From Deltaproteobacteria bacterium (GTDB lineage: Bacteria > Desulfobacterota > Binatia > UTPRO1), in assembly GCA_016200545.1 (NCBI GenBank), contig JACQEO010000024.1:1-64000 (forward strand): a DNA stretch of 64,000 nucleotides, in the 5' to 3' direction. A program made the translations under genes and the position numbers. Below the pieces are notes generated by a model, which did no database searches, was not told where the DNA came from, and was given only the letters and a program-made list of their open reading frames with translations. Below are positions 1 to 9,998 of the stretch, piece by piece; positions within the stretch are counted from its first letter, which is position 1; every line of letters starts with the position of its first letter.

Positions 1-645
1 CACCGGCCGCCCCGTCCGGTCGAGCAGCCGCCACGTCGGGTCGAAGTTCGTCCCTGGTACGGTCACCCCAAGGTTGATGGCGACGATCTCGCCCTCCGTC
101 ACGCTGAAGTCGAACCGGATGAGATCGTCCTCGAGCGCCGGGTCGATCGTCCCGGGCGCCGTCCCATCACAGCCGACCGGGGTCGGCTCACACACCGCGC
201 CTTCCGTCAGCCTCTGAAGATGGACGTGATAGCAGCCAGTGGCGTCGCTCGACCCATCGCGCACCTCGACGCGATAGGGACTGCCGCTCGCCGGCAGCGG
301 CCCGCAGTCGCGCAGGCTGCCCAGATACGCGTCGCCGAAATCGTCGCACTCGTTATCCTGGATGGGGTTGCCGAGCTTGTCGATGACGCGCCAGACCGGA
401 TCGAAGCCTGCGCCTTGCGCCGGGGCGGCGAGGACGTTGATCGCGACGATCTCGTTGTCGATGACGTTGAAGCTGAAGCGATCGCTCTCCGCCGGAGAAT
501 CGATGCAGGCCTCGACGGGGACGTCGCAGATTATCGGAGCGTCTTCCGCCCACGCGCCGCCGCGCTGAACCAGCGTCGCCGATAGCAAGAGCAGCACAGC
601 CGCAACGCGCAGGCGCCGTCGTCCTCTTCCGCTGGGGACGAGCAT
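1..645 (-). CDS. Secreted repeat protein, N-terminal part (runs off left edge)
   Basis: The frame is open from ATG 645 to the window edge (215 codons, no stop), so the protein is partial. Residues 1-35 form a signal peptide: a basic stretch (GRGRRRLR), then a hydrophobic core (VAAVLLLLSATLV), with likely cleavage after GAWA. The mature part holds two similar modules. Each has an FxFxV...EIVAIN strand pair, a GxxFDPxW motif and an R(V/L)(I/L)D(K/R) turn, as in pre-peptidase-like beta-sandwich domains of exported proteins. Cysteines are spaced to suggest disulphides. No catalytic motif is visible. The product is probably surface-located or extracellular; the family was not identified. The start was chosen because the signal peptide begins there; the ribosome site is weak. 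Confidence 0.7.
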   Translation of the reverse strand, partial: MLVPSGRGRRRLRVAAVLLLLSATLVQRGGAWAEDAPIICDVPVEACIDSPAESDRFSFNVIDNEIVAINVLAAPAQGAGFDPVWRVIDKLGNPIQDNECDDFGDAYLGSLRDCGPLPASGSPYRVEVRDGSSDATGCYHVHLQRLTEGAVCEPTPVGCDGTAPGTIDPALEDDLIRFDFSVTEGEIVAINLGVTVPGTNFDPTWRLLDRTGRPV

Positions 646-1207
646 GGCGGGCCCGGTCGAATCTGTTGGGATCGCCAACGATGATAGTAGGCTCGTTTGC
701 CGAGCCCCACGGCTTCGTGCCAGCGGACAGGTCGCGTTTCGTTCTCTCGACATGGCTTGCTCCTCTTCGGCTCGACACCCGGTGGCGATCCCGATCGAGG
801 ATGGATGCCCGGATGCCGGCAGCGCTTGAATCCCACCGCGCAAAGCAGCCCGCGTGCCACGTCACCGAGACCCGTCTCGACTGCCATTCGAGCACCGGGA
901 TTGGTCGCGACCAGGAACCGACGTTCCGCTCCGCAGGACGGTCCTGAACCGCGGGGCCGGGTGCGTGAGCTCGCGGGCATTCGGTGTCGGCGCGGCGTTC
1001 ATCGGCGCGTTCGCACGCCGCGGCCCCGAACGACTGCGCGGCATCCGTTCGGTTCACTGAGGACGAAAACGCCGGAAGGCCCGTTCCTGTGGCGCCGATG
1101 CCCTCCCTCGAAAAAGCATGGGTCCTCGTCCGTTGGCGATTGGCCGGGCCGTGCTGTTGCACGGCGTAGAGTTTCACGATCGCCAGAGACCGAGATAAGG
1201 AGAGGTT
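646..1207. other. Intergenic region between divergent genes
   Basis: No convincing gene lies in these 562 bases; the open frames are arginine-rich GC artefacts. The region must hold promoters for the leftward secreted protein and the rightward lipoprotein operon. On the minus strand a TATCAT-like -10 element lies about 30 bases before ATG 645. On the plus strand a strong AAGGAGAGG ribosome site precedes ATG 1208. Confidence 0.5.
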
Positions 1208-1930
1208 ATGAACACCGAGAATCATGCCGATTCGTTGGCGCGGCTCACCGCCGCGCTCCTGATTCTCCTGGCGGCGACGTTGCAGGGCGGCTGCACCGCC
1301 CGAGCGATCCACGAGGGAGTCGCCGACCGCGGTCCCGTCGTGGTGGCCGCGCCGGTGCCCGAGGCGGCGAGGCGCAAGGTCGCGATCGGCCGCTTCTCCA
1401 ACGAGACCACCTACGGCGCCGGGCTCTTCACCGACGAGCACGGTGACCGCCTCGGCAAGCAAGCGGCCGACATTTTGGCGCGGCACCTCGCGGCGTCGCA
1501 GCGCTTTCTCGTGCTCGAGCGCCAGGACCTCGGGAAGCTGCAGGCCGAGGCGCAGCTGATGGGCTTGTCGGAGGAGCAGTTTCGGAAGCACCTCATCGGG
1601 GTGGATGCCATCATCCTGGGATCAGTCGTGGAGCTCGGGCGAGAGACGACGGGCGGCATCTGGCTCGTCGGCAAGAAAAAGACCCAGCGCGCCCGAGCCC
1701 GAGTCGTGCTCCGCCTGGTGGACCCGCGCTCAGGAGCGGTCTTCTACACCGCGGAAGGTGCGGGCGACGCGACACTCGAGTCGACGAGCACGCTCGGGTT
1801 CGGCGGCACGGCCGGGTGGGACTCGACGCTCGAGGGCGAGGCCATCGACGCCGCGATCGTGAACATGATCCACAACGTGATCGCGACGCTCGACGCACGA
1901 ATCGGCCCCGACTCGGTGCCTCTACGCTGA
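1208..1930 (+). CDS. CsgG-family outer-membrane lipoprotein
   Basis: Lipoprotein of 240 residues with a lipobox ending in GGC near residue 29. The body carries the CsgG/HfaB signature: RKVAIGRFSN at the start of the first strand, a long central helix (AADILARHLAASQRFLVLERQDL), then GVDAIILGSVVELG and a C-terminal RLVDPRSGAVFYTAEG. CsgG proteins form outer-membrane secretion pores for curli, but members of this size also occur in a conserved trio with DUF4810 and GNA1162 lipoproteins, and that trio is present here. No curlin or CsgEF genes are nearby, so curli export is not implied. First gene of a tight operon; the next start is 13 bases past the stop. The start is supported by AAGGAGAGG seven bases upstream. 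Confidence 0.85.
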   Translation: MNTENHADSLARLTAALLILLAATLQGGCTARAIHEGVADRGPVVVAAPVPEAARRKVAIGRFSNETTYGAGLFTDEHGDRLGKQAADILARHLAASQRFLVLERQDLGKLQAEAQLMGLSEEQFRKHLIGVDAIILGSVVELGRETTGGIWLVGKKKTQRARARVVLRLVDPRSGAVFYTAEGAGDATLESTSTLGFGGTAGWDSTLEGEAIDAAIVNMIHNVIATLDARIGPDSVPLR

Positions 1931-1943
1931 GGGGGACGCGGAG

Positions 1944-2372
1944 ATGAAGCGGAGCCGCACCCAGCAGGAACGGCACCCACGGCGGGCGCTCAGCGCCGCC
2001 TTCGCAGCCGTTCTCGCCGCGAGCGCCGCCGGCTGCGGTGTCGCCCCGCTCTACCATTGGGGCCGCTACGAGGACAGCCTCTACAAGCGCTCGGTCGACG
2101 GCGACGGCGACGAAGCGCGCACCGCCGTCGAGGAGACCATCGAGGCGGCCGAGCATCATGGTCAACGCGTGCCGCCCGGCGTGTACGCCGACTATGGGTT
2201 CCTCCTCTTCCAACGCGGCCAGCACGACCTCGCCGCCAGGTACTTCGGGAAGGAGGCGCAGGCGTTCCCGGAATCGGCCGCCCTGATGAACCGGCTGATC
2301 GCCAAGATTCAAGAGCGTGAGACCCCGACGTCGCAGCGACCGGCGACGACCGAAGATCAAGGGGTCCCGTAG
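1944..2372 (+). CDS. DUF4810-family lipoprotein
   Basis: Small lipoprotein (142 residues) with a signal peptide and lipobox (SAAGC near residue 31). The family motif PLYHWGRYEDSLYK follows directly. Residues 60-115 form TPR-like helices (GVYADYGFLLFQRGQHDLAARYFGKEAQAFPES), suggesting a protein-interaction scaffold. It sits between the CsgG-like and GNA1162-like genes, an arrangement known from Neisseria and other Gram-negatives. The three products presumably form one outer-membrane lipoprotein complex. Function is otherwise unknown. Confidence 0.8.
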   Translation: MKRSRTQQERHPRRALSAAFAAVLAASAAGCGVAPLYHWGRYEDSLYKRSVDGDGDEARTAVEETIEAAEHHGQRVPPGVYADYGFLLFQRGQHDLAARYFGKEAQAFPESAALMNRLIAKIQERETPTSQRPATTEDQGVP

Positions 2373-2375
2373 GCC

Positions 2376-3014
2376 ATGGCGCGTGCCCGCGCACTACTCG
2401 TATTGCTCGTCCTCCTCCCGGTGTTCGGGTGCGCCGCGGCCAGGAAGGACACCTACGGCGCCTTCTACGCCCATCAGCCGCGTTCGATCGTCATCGTGCC
2501 CGTGATGAACGAATCGCCGGAGATCAACGCACCGTCGGTCTTCATGAGCACGGTGTCGGCACCGCTGGCCGAGCGCGGCTACTATGTGTTTCCGGTCTAC
2601 CTCGTCGATGCCTTGCTGAGGGACCTCGGTCTCCCCGAAGCGGGCCTGGTCCACCAGCTCCCGGTCGGCCGCTTCTACGATCTCTTCGGCGCCGATGCGG
2701 TCCTCTTCGTGACGATTCGTGACTGGAGCACGAAGTACATCGTGTTGACCTCGACGGTCACCGTCGAGATGGAGTACGTCCTCAGAGACACGCGCAGTGG
2801 CGTGCAGCTCTGGGCCCGGAGCCAGCGGGTCGCACACAGCTCCGGGGGCTCCAACCTCATCGACGCGGCGGTGCAAGCCGCGGTGAACGCGCTCTTGACG
2901 GACTACCGGCCACTGGCGCGCGAGGCGAATTTCGCGGTCTTTGCGAGCCCCGGCGGTGGTCTCCCGGCCGGACCGTACCACCCCGAGTACGGGCAGGATC
3001 GCGACCGGTTCTGA
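2376..3014 (+). CDS. GNA1162/DUF799-family lipoprotein
   Basis: Lipoprotein of 212 residues: signal peptide LLVLLVLLPVFGCAA with the lipid Cys near residue 19. It then shows the DUF799/GNA1162 features: P(R/K)SIVIVPVMNESPEINAP, a GYYVFPVYLVDALLRDLGLPEAG segment, and the strand-helix FGADAVLFVTIRDWSTKY. The Neisseria homologue is a surface-exposed vaccine candidate whose fold resembles TolB-like periplasmic domains. It starts 4 bases after the DUF4810 stop, so translation is coupled. Third member of the conserved trio; role unknown. Confidence 0.85.
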   Translation: MARARALLVLLVLLPVFGCAAARKDTYGAFYAHQPRSIVIVPVMNESPEINAPSVFMSTVSAPLAERGYYVFPVYLVDALLRDLGLPEAGLVHQLPVGRFYDLFGADAVLFVTIRDWSTKYIVLTSTVTVEMEYVLRDTRSGVQLWARSQRVAHSSGGSNLIDAAVQAAVNALLTDYRPLAREANFAVFASPGGGLPAGPYHPEYGQDRDRF

Positions 3015-3185
3015 GAGGGGCTCCCGGCGGGAGGACCATCGGTTCATGTACCTGAACTGCGGTTCCTCACCCGGCGGCGGACGCGTACGGCGACGCTAAG
3101 CCAACGGCTTGTCGTCACACACAACCTTGGACCTGAACCGGTGGCCGAGAACGTAGGACCTAGTGGCGGCCTCCGGCCCTTCCCT

Positions 3186-3194
3186 TGCTATAAT
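3186..3194 (+). promoter_or_regulatory. Extended -10 promoter (TGC-TATAAT)
   Basis: A perfect TATAAT at 3189-3194 is preceded by the TGn extension. No good -35 is present, as expected for extended -10 promoters. Transcription would begin near 3200, which excludes upstream in-frame starts such as GTG 3141 for the kinase gene and favours GTG 3198 (leaderless) or ATG 3234. Confidence 0.55.
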
Positions 3195-3233
3195 CGCGTG
3201 GCCGCGATCGGCACGACCGACGGAACACGAGCG

Positions 3234-5903
3234 ATGGTTCGCGAAGGATCTCCCCCCGCCCGGCTCGGGCAGACCCGCCCCCCGCTGGTGCGGGTGTCAC
3301 GCCGTTGGGCGCTCGGGGCCCGCTGGCCGGCCCTCGTGGCCGCCGTGCTCGCGCTCCCGATCATCGCCATCACGGCACATGGCACGCTGTTCTGGCCCGG
3401 TCGCACCTTCCCCGGCTTCTTCGTCATGGGCGACGCCGTCGTGCCGACGATCGGCCTCCGCGACTGGACCGGCATGCGCGCGGGCATCCCGTTTCACGCC
3501 CGCATCCTCGCCGTGGACGACCGTCCCGTCAGCATCAGCGCCGACGTCTACGACCACGTCGGCCGGCTCCCTCCCGGTACCCCGGTCTCTTACACGCTGG
3601 TCAAGCGCGGCGAGACCCTCGTCCGGGTCGTGCCCACGATGCGCTTCGCGGCGCGCGACTATTGGCTGACGGTCGGCCTCTACCTCGCCTTCGGTCTGGT
3701 CTCGGTCGGCGCGGGAGTCGTGGTCGCGATCCTGCAACCGCGCACCGCGGCCGCCCGCGCGTTCCTCAACCAGGGATTCCTCACCGGGCTCTTCGCCTTC
3801 ACGGGCACCGCCCTCTATCACCCGGATCTCTGGTGGCTCTCGCGGTTGCACTTCCTTACCCAGGCGCTCTTTCCGGCGTCGTTCATCCACCTCGGTCTGG
3901 TGTTCCCCGTCGAGCGGCTGGTCGTCGCACGCCGGCCCTGGCTGCTCGCGCTGCCGTACGCGATCGGGCTCGTGCTCGCGGCGTGGGTCTTCCGGGACTT
4001 CTATGCCAATCCGCCGGATACGACGCCGCTCTACGCGAGCTACCTCTACAGTGCCCTTGCGATCGCGGCGCTCCTCGGCCTGGTCGCCTACGCTTACTGG
4101 GAGCACCGCACGCCGTTCGTGCGGGCCCGTCTCCACGTCGTGTTTCCGGGACTCGTGATCGGGACCGCGCTGGCACTCTACGGCTTCGTCAACATCTCAC
4201 GGTCCGGCGGCGACTTCCCCATGAACCTGATCGCCCTCGGTCCGGCGGTCTTCTACCTGTCGATCGCGTATGCGATCGCCAAGCACGACCTCTTCGACAT
4301 CGACGAGCTCGTCCGGCAAGCGGTCGTCTACGCGACGCTCACGCTCGCGATCACCGCCGTCTATGCGGGGAGCGTGGTGGCGCTGAGCCTCCTCCTCCCG
4401 CCGTCCGCCGTTCGCGCCTCGCCCGTCTTCAACATCGGCTTCGTCGTGCTGGTGGCCGTCGCTTTCCAGCCGGCACGCGCCGCCGTTCAACGTCTCCTCG
4501 ACCGGACCTTCTACCGCGGCCGCCCCGACTACCGCCGCACCGTACGAGAGCTGAGCGCCGCGTTGACTACCTTGCTCGACCGCGACGAGATCCTCGCCCG
4601 CATCGGGCGCACCGTGAGTGACGGCTTGCAGCTCCGCTCGCTCGCCATCCTCTTCTGGCTCGACGAAGGGACGCAACTCTGGCGATTCAATGCCGCGACG
4701 CGGCGCATGGAGAGCGCCGCGGCGGATTCCTGCGAGGCCGTTCACCGGACGCTCGAGGCCGGCGAGCCGCAGCCGTTGCGCGTCGACGAGCACGCCGACG
4801 AGCCAGCATCGGAGAGCGACGACCCCGACGCGGCGGCCGCTCGAGTGGCTCTCGCGAGCCTGGGCGTGAGCCTCCTCGTTCCGTTCAGTCTCGGTTCGCG
4901 CGTGATCGGCACGCTCGCGCTCGGACCGAAGCGCTCCGGCCGGCCCTTCAGCAGTGAGGATCTGGCGCTCCTCGAAACGCTCGCCGCCCAGTGCGCCATC
5001 GCCCTTCAGAACGCACACTCCTACCAAGCGCTCCAGACCCTCAATCGAGAGCTCGAGGCCAAGGTGCAGGCCCGTACCGCCGAGCTCGAGCACTCGAACA
5101 CCGATCTCGCCACATCGAACGCCGAGCTCGAGCGCGCCTACCGGGAGCTGCAGGCCGCCCAGGCGCAGCTCGTGCAGAGCGAGAAAATGGCGTCGCTCGG
5201 CCTCCTCGTCGCTGGGGTCGCCCACGAGATCAACAACCCGGTGAGCTTCATCGTAAGCAACGTGAAGCCGCTGCGACGGCGGCTCGAGGGCCTGCGGGCC
5301 CTGGCGGCAGGGCATCCCGACAGCGAGCTCAGCGCTGGCGTCGACCGCGTCCGCGAGGTGTTCGACATCATCGCGCGGGGTGCCGAACGCACCGCCGGCA
5401 TCGTCAACGACCTGCGCACCTTCTCGCGACCTGGAGACGCGCAGACGAAAGCCGTCGATCTCCACGAGGGCATCGAGGTGAGTCTCCGCCTGCTTCATCC
5501 GCGCTGGGCCGAGCGCATCATCATCCATCGCGACTACGGCCCGCTCCCACCCGTCGAGGCGGCGGCGGGCGAGATCAATCAGGTGCTCATGAACATCCTG
5601 GCAAACGCCTGCGACGCGATCAGCGGGCGCGGCAACGTCTGGATCCGAACCACCCACGAGGGGTCCGCGGTCCGGGTGTCGATCCGCGACGACGGCGCCG
5701 GCATCCGGCCCGAGCATCTGTCGAGGATCTTCGATCCGTTCTTCACGACCAAGCCCCCGGGCAAGGGCACCGGGCTCGGTCTCGCCATCAGCCACGGGCT
5801 CGTGGCGCATCACGGCGGAACGATCGAAGTCGAGAGCGAGCCCGGTGTGGGCACCGAATTCACGATCGTTTTGCCGGTGCACTCCGTCGCCGCCGCGTCG
5901 TGA
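3234..5903 (+). CDS. Membrane sensor histidine kinase with PDZ-like and GAF-like domains
   Basis: About 889 residues. One membrane helix (residues 22-45) leads to a PDZ-like periplasmic segment ([20 protein letters not shown]), followed by a multi-helix membrane region (about 145-395). A GAF-like domain spans about 430-580 and a coiled coil about 585-650. The kinase core has the H box [11 protein letters not shown] with His664, an N box near [10 protein letters not shown] and G boxes DDGAGI and [13 protein letters not shown]. HisKA and HATPase domains are complete, so it should autophosphorylate on His. The partner regulator follows immediately but is broken. The start was chosen downstream of the extended -10 element; GTG 3198 is the alternative. 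The signal sensed is unknown. Confidence 0.85.
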   Translation: MVREGSPPARLGQTRPPLVRVSRRWALGARWPALVAAVLALPIIAITAHGTLFWPGRTFPGFFVMGDAVVPTIGLRDWTGMRAGIPFHARILAVDDRPVSISADVYDHVGRLPPGTPVSYTLVKRGETLVRVVPTMRFAARDYWLTVGLYLAFGLVSVGAGVVVAILQPRTAAARAFLNQGFLTGLFAFTGTALYHPDLWWLSRLHFLTQALFPASFIHLGLVFPVERLVVARRPWLLALPYAIGLVLAAWVFRDFYANPPDTTPLYASYLYSALAIAALLGLVAYAYWEHRTPFVRARLHVVFPGLVIGTALALYGFVNISRSGGDFPMNLIALGPAVFYLSIAYAIAKHDLFDIDELVRQAVVYATLTLAITAVYAGSVVALSLLLPPSAVRASPVFNIGFVVLVAVAFQPARAAVQRLLDRTFYRGRPDYRRTVRELSAALTTLLDRDEILARIGRTVSDGLQLRSLAILFWLDEGTQLWRFNAATRRMESAAADSCEAVHRTLEAGEPQPLRVDEHADEPASESDDPDAAAARVALASLGVSLLVPFSLGSRVIGTLALGPKRSGRPFSSEDLALLETLAAQCAIALQNAHSYQALQTLNRELEAKVQARTAELEHSNTDLATSNAELERAYRELQAAQAQLVQSEKMASLGLLVAGVAHEINNPVSFIVSNVKPLRRRLEGLRALAAGHPDSELSAGVDRVREVFDIIARGAERTAGIVNDLRTFSRPGDAQTKAVDLHEGIEVSLRLLHPRWAERIIIHRDYGPLPPVEAAAGEINQVLMNILANACDAISGRGNVWIRTTHEGSAVRVSIRDDGAGIRPEHLSRIFDPFFTTKPPGKGTGLGLAISHGLVAHHGGTIEVESEPGVGTEFTIVLPVHSVAAAS

Positions 5904-5968
5904 GCCGAGCCGCTGGAGTCTACGATCGCTTGACACCATGGCGTACCCCGCGTTTCATACGAGCGACC

Positions 5969-7238
5969 GTGGACCTGGACTACCACCGCTACCCGATCGT
6001 CGTCGTGGACGACGAGCCCGACATCCTGCGCTCGTTCCAGATCAACTACGGTGACGAGTTCGCGATCGTGACCGCCGAGAGCGGCTCCCGCGGCCTGGAG
6101 CTGCTCGGTATGCACGACCCCGCGGTGATCGTGGGCGACCAGCGTATGCCCAGGATGGACGGCTCGGAGTTCTTCGAGCGTTCGCGACAGGTCCGCCCCG
6201 ACGCGATCCGCGTCATGCTGACGGGTTACGCCGACCTCGATGCGTTGGTGCGCGCGATCAACGCCGGTCAGATCTACCGTTACGTGTCGAAGCCCTGGGA
6301 CGATGAAGAGCTCCGCATCCTCCTCCGCCAAGCATTCGACGTCTTCCACCTGACGCGCGAGAACAAGCGCCTGATGGAACGCTTGGCGGACGAGAACGTC
6401 TACCTCAAGAAGGCCGCGAGCCCCCCACCGGCGATCATCGGTGACGGCCCTCGCATACGCGAGGTCGTGGCGCAGATCGCAACCGTCGCGCCGACGCCGG
6501 CGACGGTCCTCATCGAGGGCGAGACTGGCACTGGCAAAGAGCTCGTGGCGCGCGGAATCCACAGTCTCCTCGATGAGCTTGGCCCTGCAGGGGAAGCTTC
6601 TGCGGGTGCTCCAGGAGCGCGAGGTTCGACCGCTCGGCGACAACAAGCCGCGTCCGATCGACGTCCGCGTGATCGCCGCGACCAATCAGCGCCTCGAGGA
6701 CGAGATCACGGCGAAGCGTTTCCGTGACGACCTCTACTTCCGATTGAAGGTCTTCCTAATCCGCGTCCCACCCCTCCGCGACCGTCGTGAGGACATCCCC
6801 TTGCTCGCTCGGCATTTGATCACGCGCATCTCCGCCCGCCTCAAGAAGCGCGTTGGAGAGCCGTCACCCGAGACGTTGGCGGTGCTGAGTCGGTACTCCT
6901 ACCGTGGGAACGTCCGCGAGCTCGAGAACGTCCTCGAGCAGGCGGTCATTCTGGCCGAGCCCGACGCGGCGATCACCGAAGATCTGCTCCCCGACGAGAT
7001 CCTCGACGCCGTCGTCCCTCCAGAGCCGGCGACCACACTCCGCGGCACTCGCGACGCGTTCGAGCGCCGACAAATTGAAGAAGCGGTCGCGGGCGCCCAC
7101 GGCGTGCTGCGCCGGGCCGCCGAGTCGCTCGGCATCACCTACCGCGGGCTCGCCAAGAAGATGGACCGCCTGGGGATCCCGCGCCGGCGGGAGGACGAGC
7201 CGCCGGGGAGCGACGCGCCCGACACTTCCTCGCTGTAG
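5969..7238 (+). pseudogene. NtrC-type response regulator, broken by internal deletion and frameshift
   Basis: The first frame (GTG 5969 to about 6570) encodes a normal receiver domain: acidic pair DDE at 14-16, phospho-acceptor Asp57 in VGDQRMP, MLTGYAD, and Lys in VSKPW. It then begins a sigma54-activator AAA+ domain with Walker A GETGTGKE. Near 6560-6575 the sequence jumps to another frame that resumes with MSLALQGKLLRVLQ, the RVIAATNQ sensor, the arginine-finger region and a Fis-type helix-turn-helix. About 60 residues are missing: the GAFTGA sigma54 loop and Walker B. The missing stretch and the frame change together abolish function. The normal start would be translated just after the kinase gene as a two-component pair. 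Confidence 0.8.
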
Positions 7239-7256
7239 CTCCATTGTGGGTGCGCG

Positions 7257-8807
7257 GTGTCGCTGATGCGGACCGCCCCGATGCGGCTGCCGTTCGCCGT
7301 CGGCCTCACCGCGCTCTCCGGCGGCCTCTACGGGCTCTGCTTTCCCACCGCGAGCGTGCAACTCCTCGCGTGGGTCGTGCTCGTACCTTTCTTTGTGGCC
7401 CTGCGAGGGGTCCGACTAGGCGTGGCTCTCGGGCTCGGCTGGGTCTGGACGATCACCGCGGCCTACGCGGTGGGCGATTGGTTCCCTAGCTCCGTCGCAG
7501 CGTATTACCGGCAGCCGCTCGCAATCGGGATCGCCTTCTTCTTCGGCGTGTCCTCGCTCATGGCGGCTCCGTATTACATGGCCTTCGCCGCCTGGTATCG
7601 AGCCATCGGCCGCGGGTCGGGACCATGGCTCTCGCTGCTCGTGGCAGCCGCCTGGACCGCCGCCGAGCTCGGCCGGTCGCGGCTTTTCACGGGTAACCCA
7701 TGGGCTCTCCTCGGATATTCACAGGTCGGGGTCGACGCGCTCGTTCAGATCGCCGACGTGACCGGCGTCTACGGAGTGACTTTCATGCTCGCGGTGGTGA
7801 ACGCCGCGCTCGCCGAGACGTGGCTGGCCGGAGCGCGATCGCGGCGGCGCGCGTCCATGGGGCTCGTCCTCGCCGGCGCTGTCGTAGCGATCGTGCTCGG
7901 CTACGGGCGGCTGCGCATGGCGGCGCTCGCCGGGTCGCGGGGCACCCCGATCGAGGTCGCCCTGATCCAGGGCAACCTCGACCTCGGGACGCAGTGGCGC
8001 GAGGAATTCTACGGACGCAATCTCGACGTCTACCTCCGCCTCACGCAGGCCGCGCTCGAGGCGCACCGCCCGGCGCTCGTCGTCTGGCCGGAGAACTCGC
8101 TCACGTTCTTTCTCGAGACGGAGCCGCACTATCGCGCGGCGATCGCCCGCGTGCTCCAGCCGTCGAGCGCGCAGCTCTTGGCGGGCGGCCCGCGCGCAGT
8201 GGGACGTGCCCACCCGCTCTACTACAACTCGATGTTCCTCCTCTCCCCCGACGGGACCATCCTCGGCCACTACGACAAGCAGCGGCTCGTGCCCTTCGCC
8301 GAGTACTTTCCGATCCGCGCAATCGACGTTCTCCGCCGTCGCTTCGGACGGATACGCGAGCTCACACCGGGGCGCCCGTCGCCGCCGCTCCCGACGGTGG
8401 CCGGTCTCGCGGGCATTACGATCTGCAACGAAGCGATGTTCCCGGAGGTCGCGGCCGAACGCGTCCGCGAAGGAGCCGTCTTCTTCGTGGATCCCGCGCA
8501 CGACACGTGGCTGACCCCGAAATTCTCCGCCCAGCAATTCGACATCGTGCGGCTGCGGACGATCGAGCAGCGGCGCTTCCTGATTCGCGCCTCGACCTCG
8601 GGGCCGTCGGCGATCGTCGATCCGCTCGGACGCCTCCGCGCCCGCTCGGAGTTTCTCGCCCGTGCGGCCGTGGTCGGAACGATCGAAGCCCGCGACGACG
8701 TGACGCTTTATGGTCGGCTCGGTGATGTCTTCGCTTCCCTGTGCGCGCTGGCCGCGCTGATCGCGTGGGGCACACGGATGTTCCCCTTGCGGAGGCACGA
8801 GGTTTAA
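7257..8807 (+). CDS. lnt: Apolipoprotein N-acyltransferase
   Basis: 516 residues. The N-terminal half is a bundle of membrane helices with the family motif GNPWALLGYSQ. The C-terminal half is a nitrilase-fold domain. The catalytic triad is visible: Glu279 in WPEN, Lys341 in YDKQRLVPFAEYFP, and Cys390 in ITICNEAMFP. The enzyme adds the third acyl chain to the N-terminal Cys of lipoproteins in the inner membrane, which fits the many lipoproteins in this window. Start is GTG 7257, with ATG 7266 as an alternative. It lies 18 bases after the broken regulator gene, so it may share that transcript. Confidence 0.93.
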   Translation: MSLMRTAPMRLPFAVGLTALSGGLYGLCFPTASVQLLAWVVLVPFFVALRGVRLGVALGLGWVWTITAAYAVGDWFPSSVAAYYRQPLAIGIAFFFGVSSLMAAPYYMAFAAWYRAIGRGSGPWLSLLVAAAWTAAELGRSRLFTGNPWALLGYSQVGVDALVQIADVTGVYGVTFMLAVVNAALAETWLAGARSRRRASMGLVLAGAVVAIVLGYGRLRMAALAGSRGTPIEVALIQGNLDLGTQWREEFYGRNLDVYLRLTQAALEAHRPALVVWPENSLTFFLETEPHYRAAIARVLQPSSAQLLAGGPRAVGRAHPLYYNSMFLLSPDGTILGHYDKQRLVPFAEYFPIRAIDVLRRRFGRIRELTPGRPSPPLPTVAGLAGITICNEAMFPEVAAERVREGAVFFVDPAHDTWLTPKFSAQQFDIVRLRTIEQRRFLIRASTSGPSAIVDPLGRLRARSEFLARAAVVGTIEARDDVTLYGRLGDVFASLCALAALIAWGTRMFPLRRHEV

Positions 8808-8858
8808 TGATCCCCGGCCAGCGGTCGAAAGCCCATCGCGGCGAACGGCCAACCGTAA

Positions 8859-9300
8859 GTGCTCGCCGACACCCGCACGGCATTCTTCGGACTCTGCTTG
8901 GAAGCAGGCCAGCAGGTCCTGACGAAGATGATGGAAGCGGATCGCGCGCAGCTCTGCGGACCGCCGCACGTCCCCGATCCCCACCGCCGCGCCTACCGCC
9001 ACGGACAGGCGGCCAGGCAAGGTGACGCTCGGGGGCCGGCGCATTCTCGCGCCGCGGCTGCGCGCGCGCAGCGTCGACGGGGCCGAGCTCGTGCTCCCGA
9101 GCTTCGGCGTTCCAATGATGGAGCTGCAGGATGAGCCGCTCGCTGTCGACGAGGCGCTCGTAGGCGGGACCGCCGTGACCGCTCGTGCAACCGAGAAGCT
9201 CCTGGTACCACCGGCTGCTCGCTGCGACGTCTCGGACGGCGATGAGGGGTTGGGACTGTATCGGACATCCTCCCTTTTTCCCGCCCTCTCGTTCGCTAGT
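8859..9300 (+). pseudogene. IS256-family transposase fragment, frameshifted
   Basis: Two frames in sequence resemble the N-terminal part of IS256/mutator transposases. The first reads AFFGLCLEAGQQVLTKMMEADRAQLCGP...RRAYRHG. After a shift near 9010-9022 the second reads VTLGGRRILAPRLRARSVDGAELVLPSF. The DDE catalytic region is absent, and similarity fades after about 9110. Terminal inverted repeats were not found. It is a decayed remnant at the edge of a mobile-element patch. Confidence 0.6.
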
Positions 9301-9573
9301 GACGGTGATTACGGAGAGTACTCCCCCTTGTCCTTGCCGAAGCTCGCATGATACGGCCCGGCCGGAAGACCGGCCCCGGACATGCCGAACGCCTGCGTAT
9401 TGGCCATCTACGCAAGCGGACGGTAGTCGATCTCGACCATCTGGTTGATCGCGTAGGTTACCGCCGCCGCGATCAGCATTCCGATCGGATTTTCTCCTCC
9501 GTCTCCAGAGTTGCGCGCTGCAGACTGTATATCAACTTGTCCATCAACGGCACCCGGACCACCGTTTCCGTGA

Positions 9574-9879
9574 CCGGCGCGGGGCGAGACGCTCTTCATC
9601 GACGCCCGCAAGCTCCTCGCGGGCGGGTCGCGATACTGGGTGGTTCCCATGAATCCTGCAGCGACATCGAAGGCGTTTGCCCTCCTCGTCAGCAAGTCGG
9701 GGATCCGGCGCGTCTCCTTCCACGCATGCCGCCACACACACGCGACCTTACTGATGGGCGCGAACGTCCACCCCAAAGTGGTGAGCGAGCGACTCGGACA
9801 CGCCACGGTCGGAATCACGCTCGATACCTATTCTCATGTGCTGCCCGCCATGCAGGAAGAGGCCGCTAACAGAAGATGA
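9574..9879 (+). pseudogene. Tyrosine recombinase (phage-type integrase) C-terminal fragment
   Basis: The last part of an integrase catalytic domain is readable: HACRHTHATLLMGANVHPKVVSERLGHATVGITLDTYSHVLPAMQEEAA. It contains the HxxR box, the later His/GH box and the nucleophilic Tyr (DTYSHV). The same frame is closed by TGA at 9571, and the first catalytic Arg and core-binding domain are missing, so this is a remnant. It ends 120 bases before a copy of the tRNA-Ser 3' end, the usual place for an integrase beside its attachment site. Confidence 0.75.
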
Positions 9880-9998
9880 ACGAGCTGCTTGCACCAGGCA
9901 CATCGCGATCACGGCGACACTGAAGAGACCAGATGGGGAACTCGCCCAGATTAGGCTCGGCGAGAACTGCACAGTTGTTCGCAACTTCTTGATCTAAA

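Noticed and set aside
353-1591. 412-codon minus-strand frame
   Set aside because: It runs antisense to the CsgG-like gene and across the intergenic region without any domain; the real minus-strand gene is in another frame from 645.
4197-5939. 580-codon minus-strand frame opposite the histidine kinase
   Set aside because: No motif, and the plus strand holds a full kinase with all conserved boxes.
9408-9818. 136-codon minus-strand frame ending TYAINQMVEIDYRPLA
   Set aside because: The end looks protein-like, but the rest is antisense to the integrase remnant and no family could be named.
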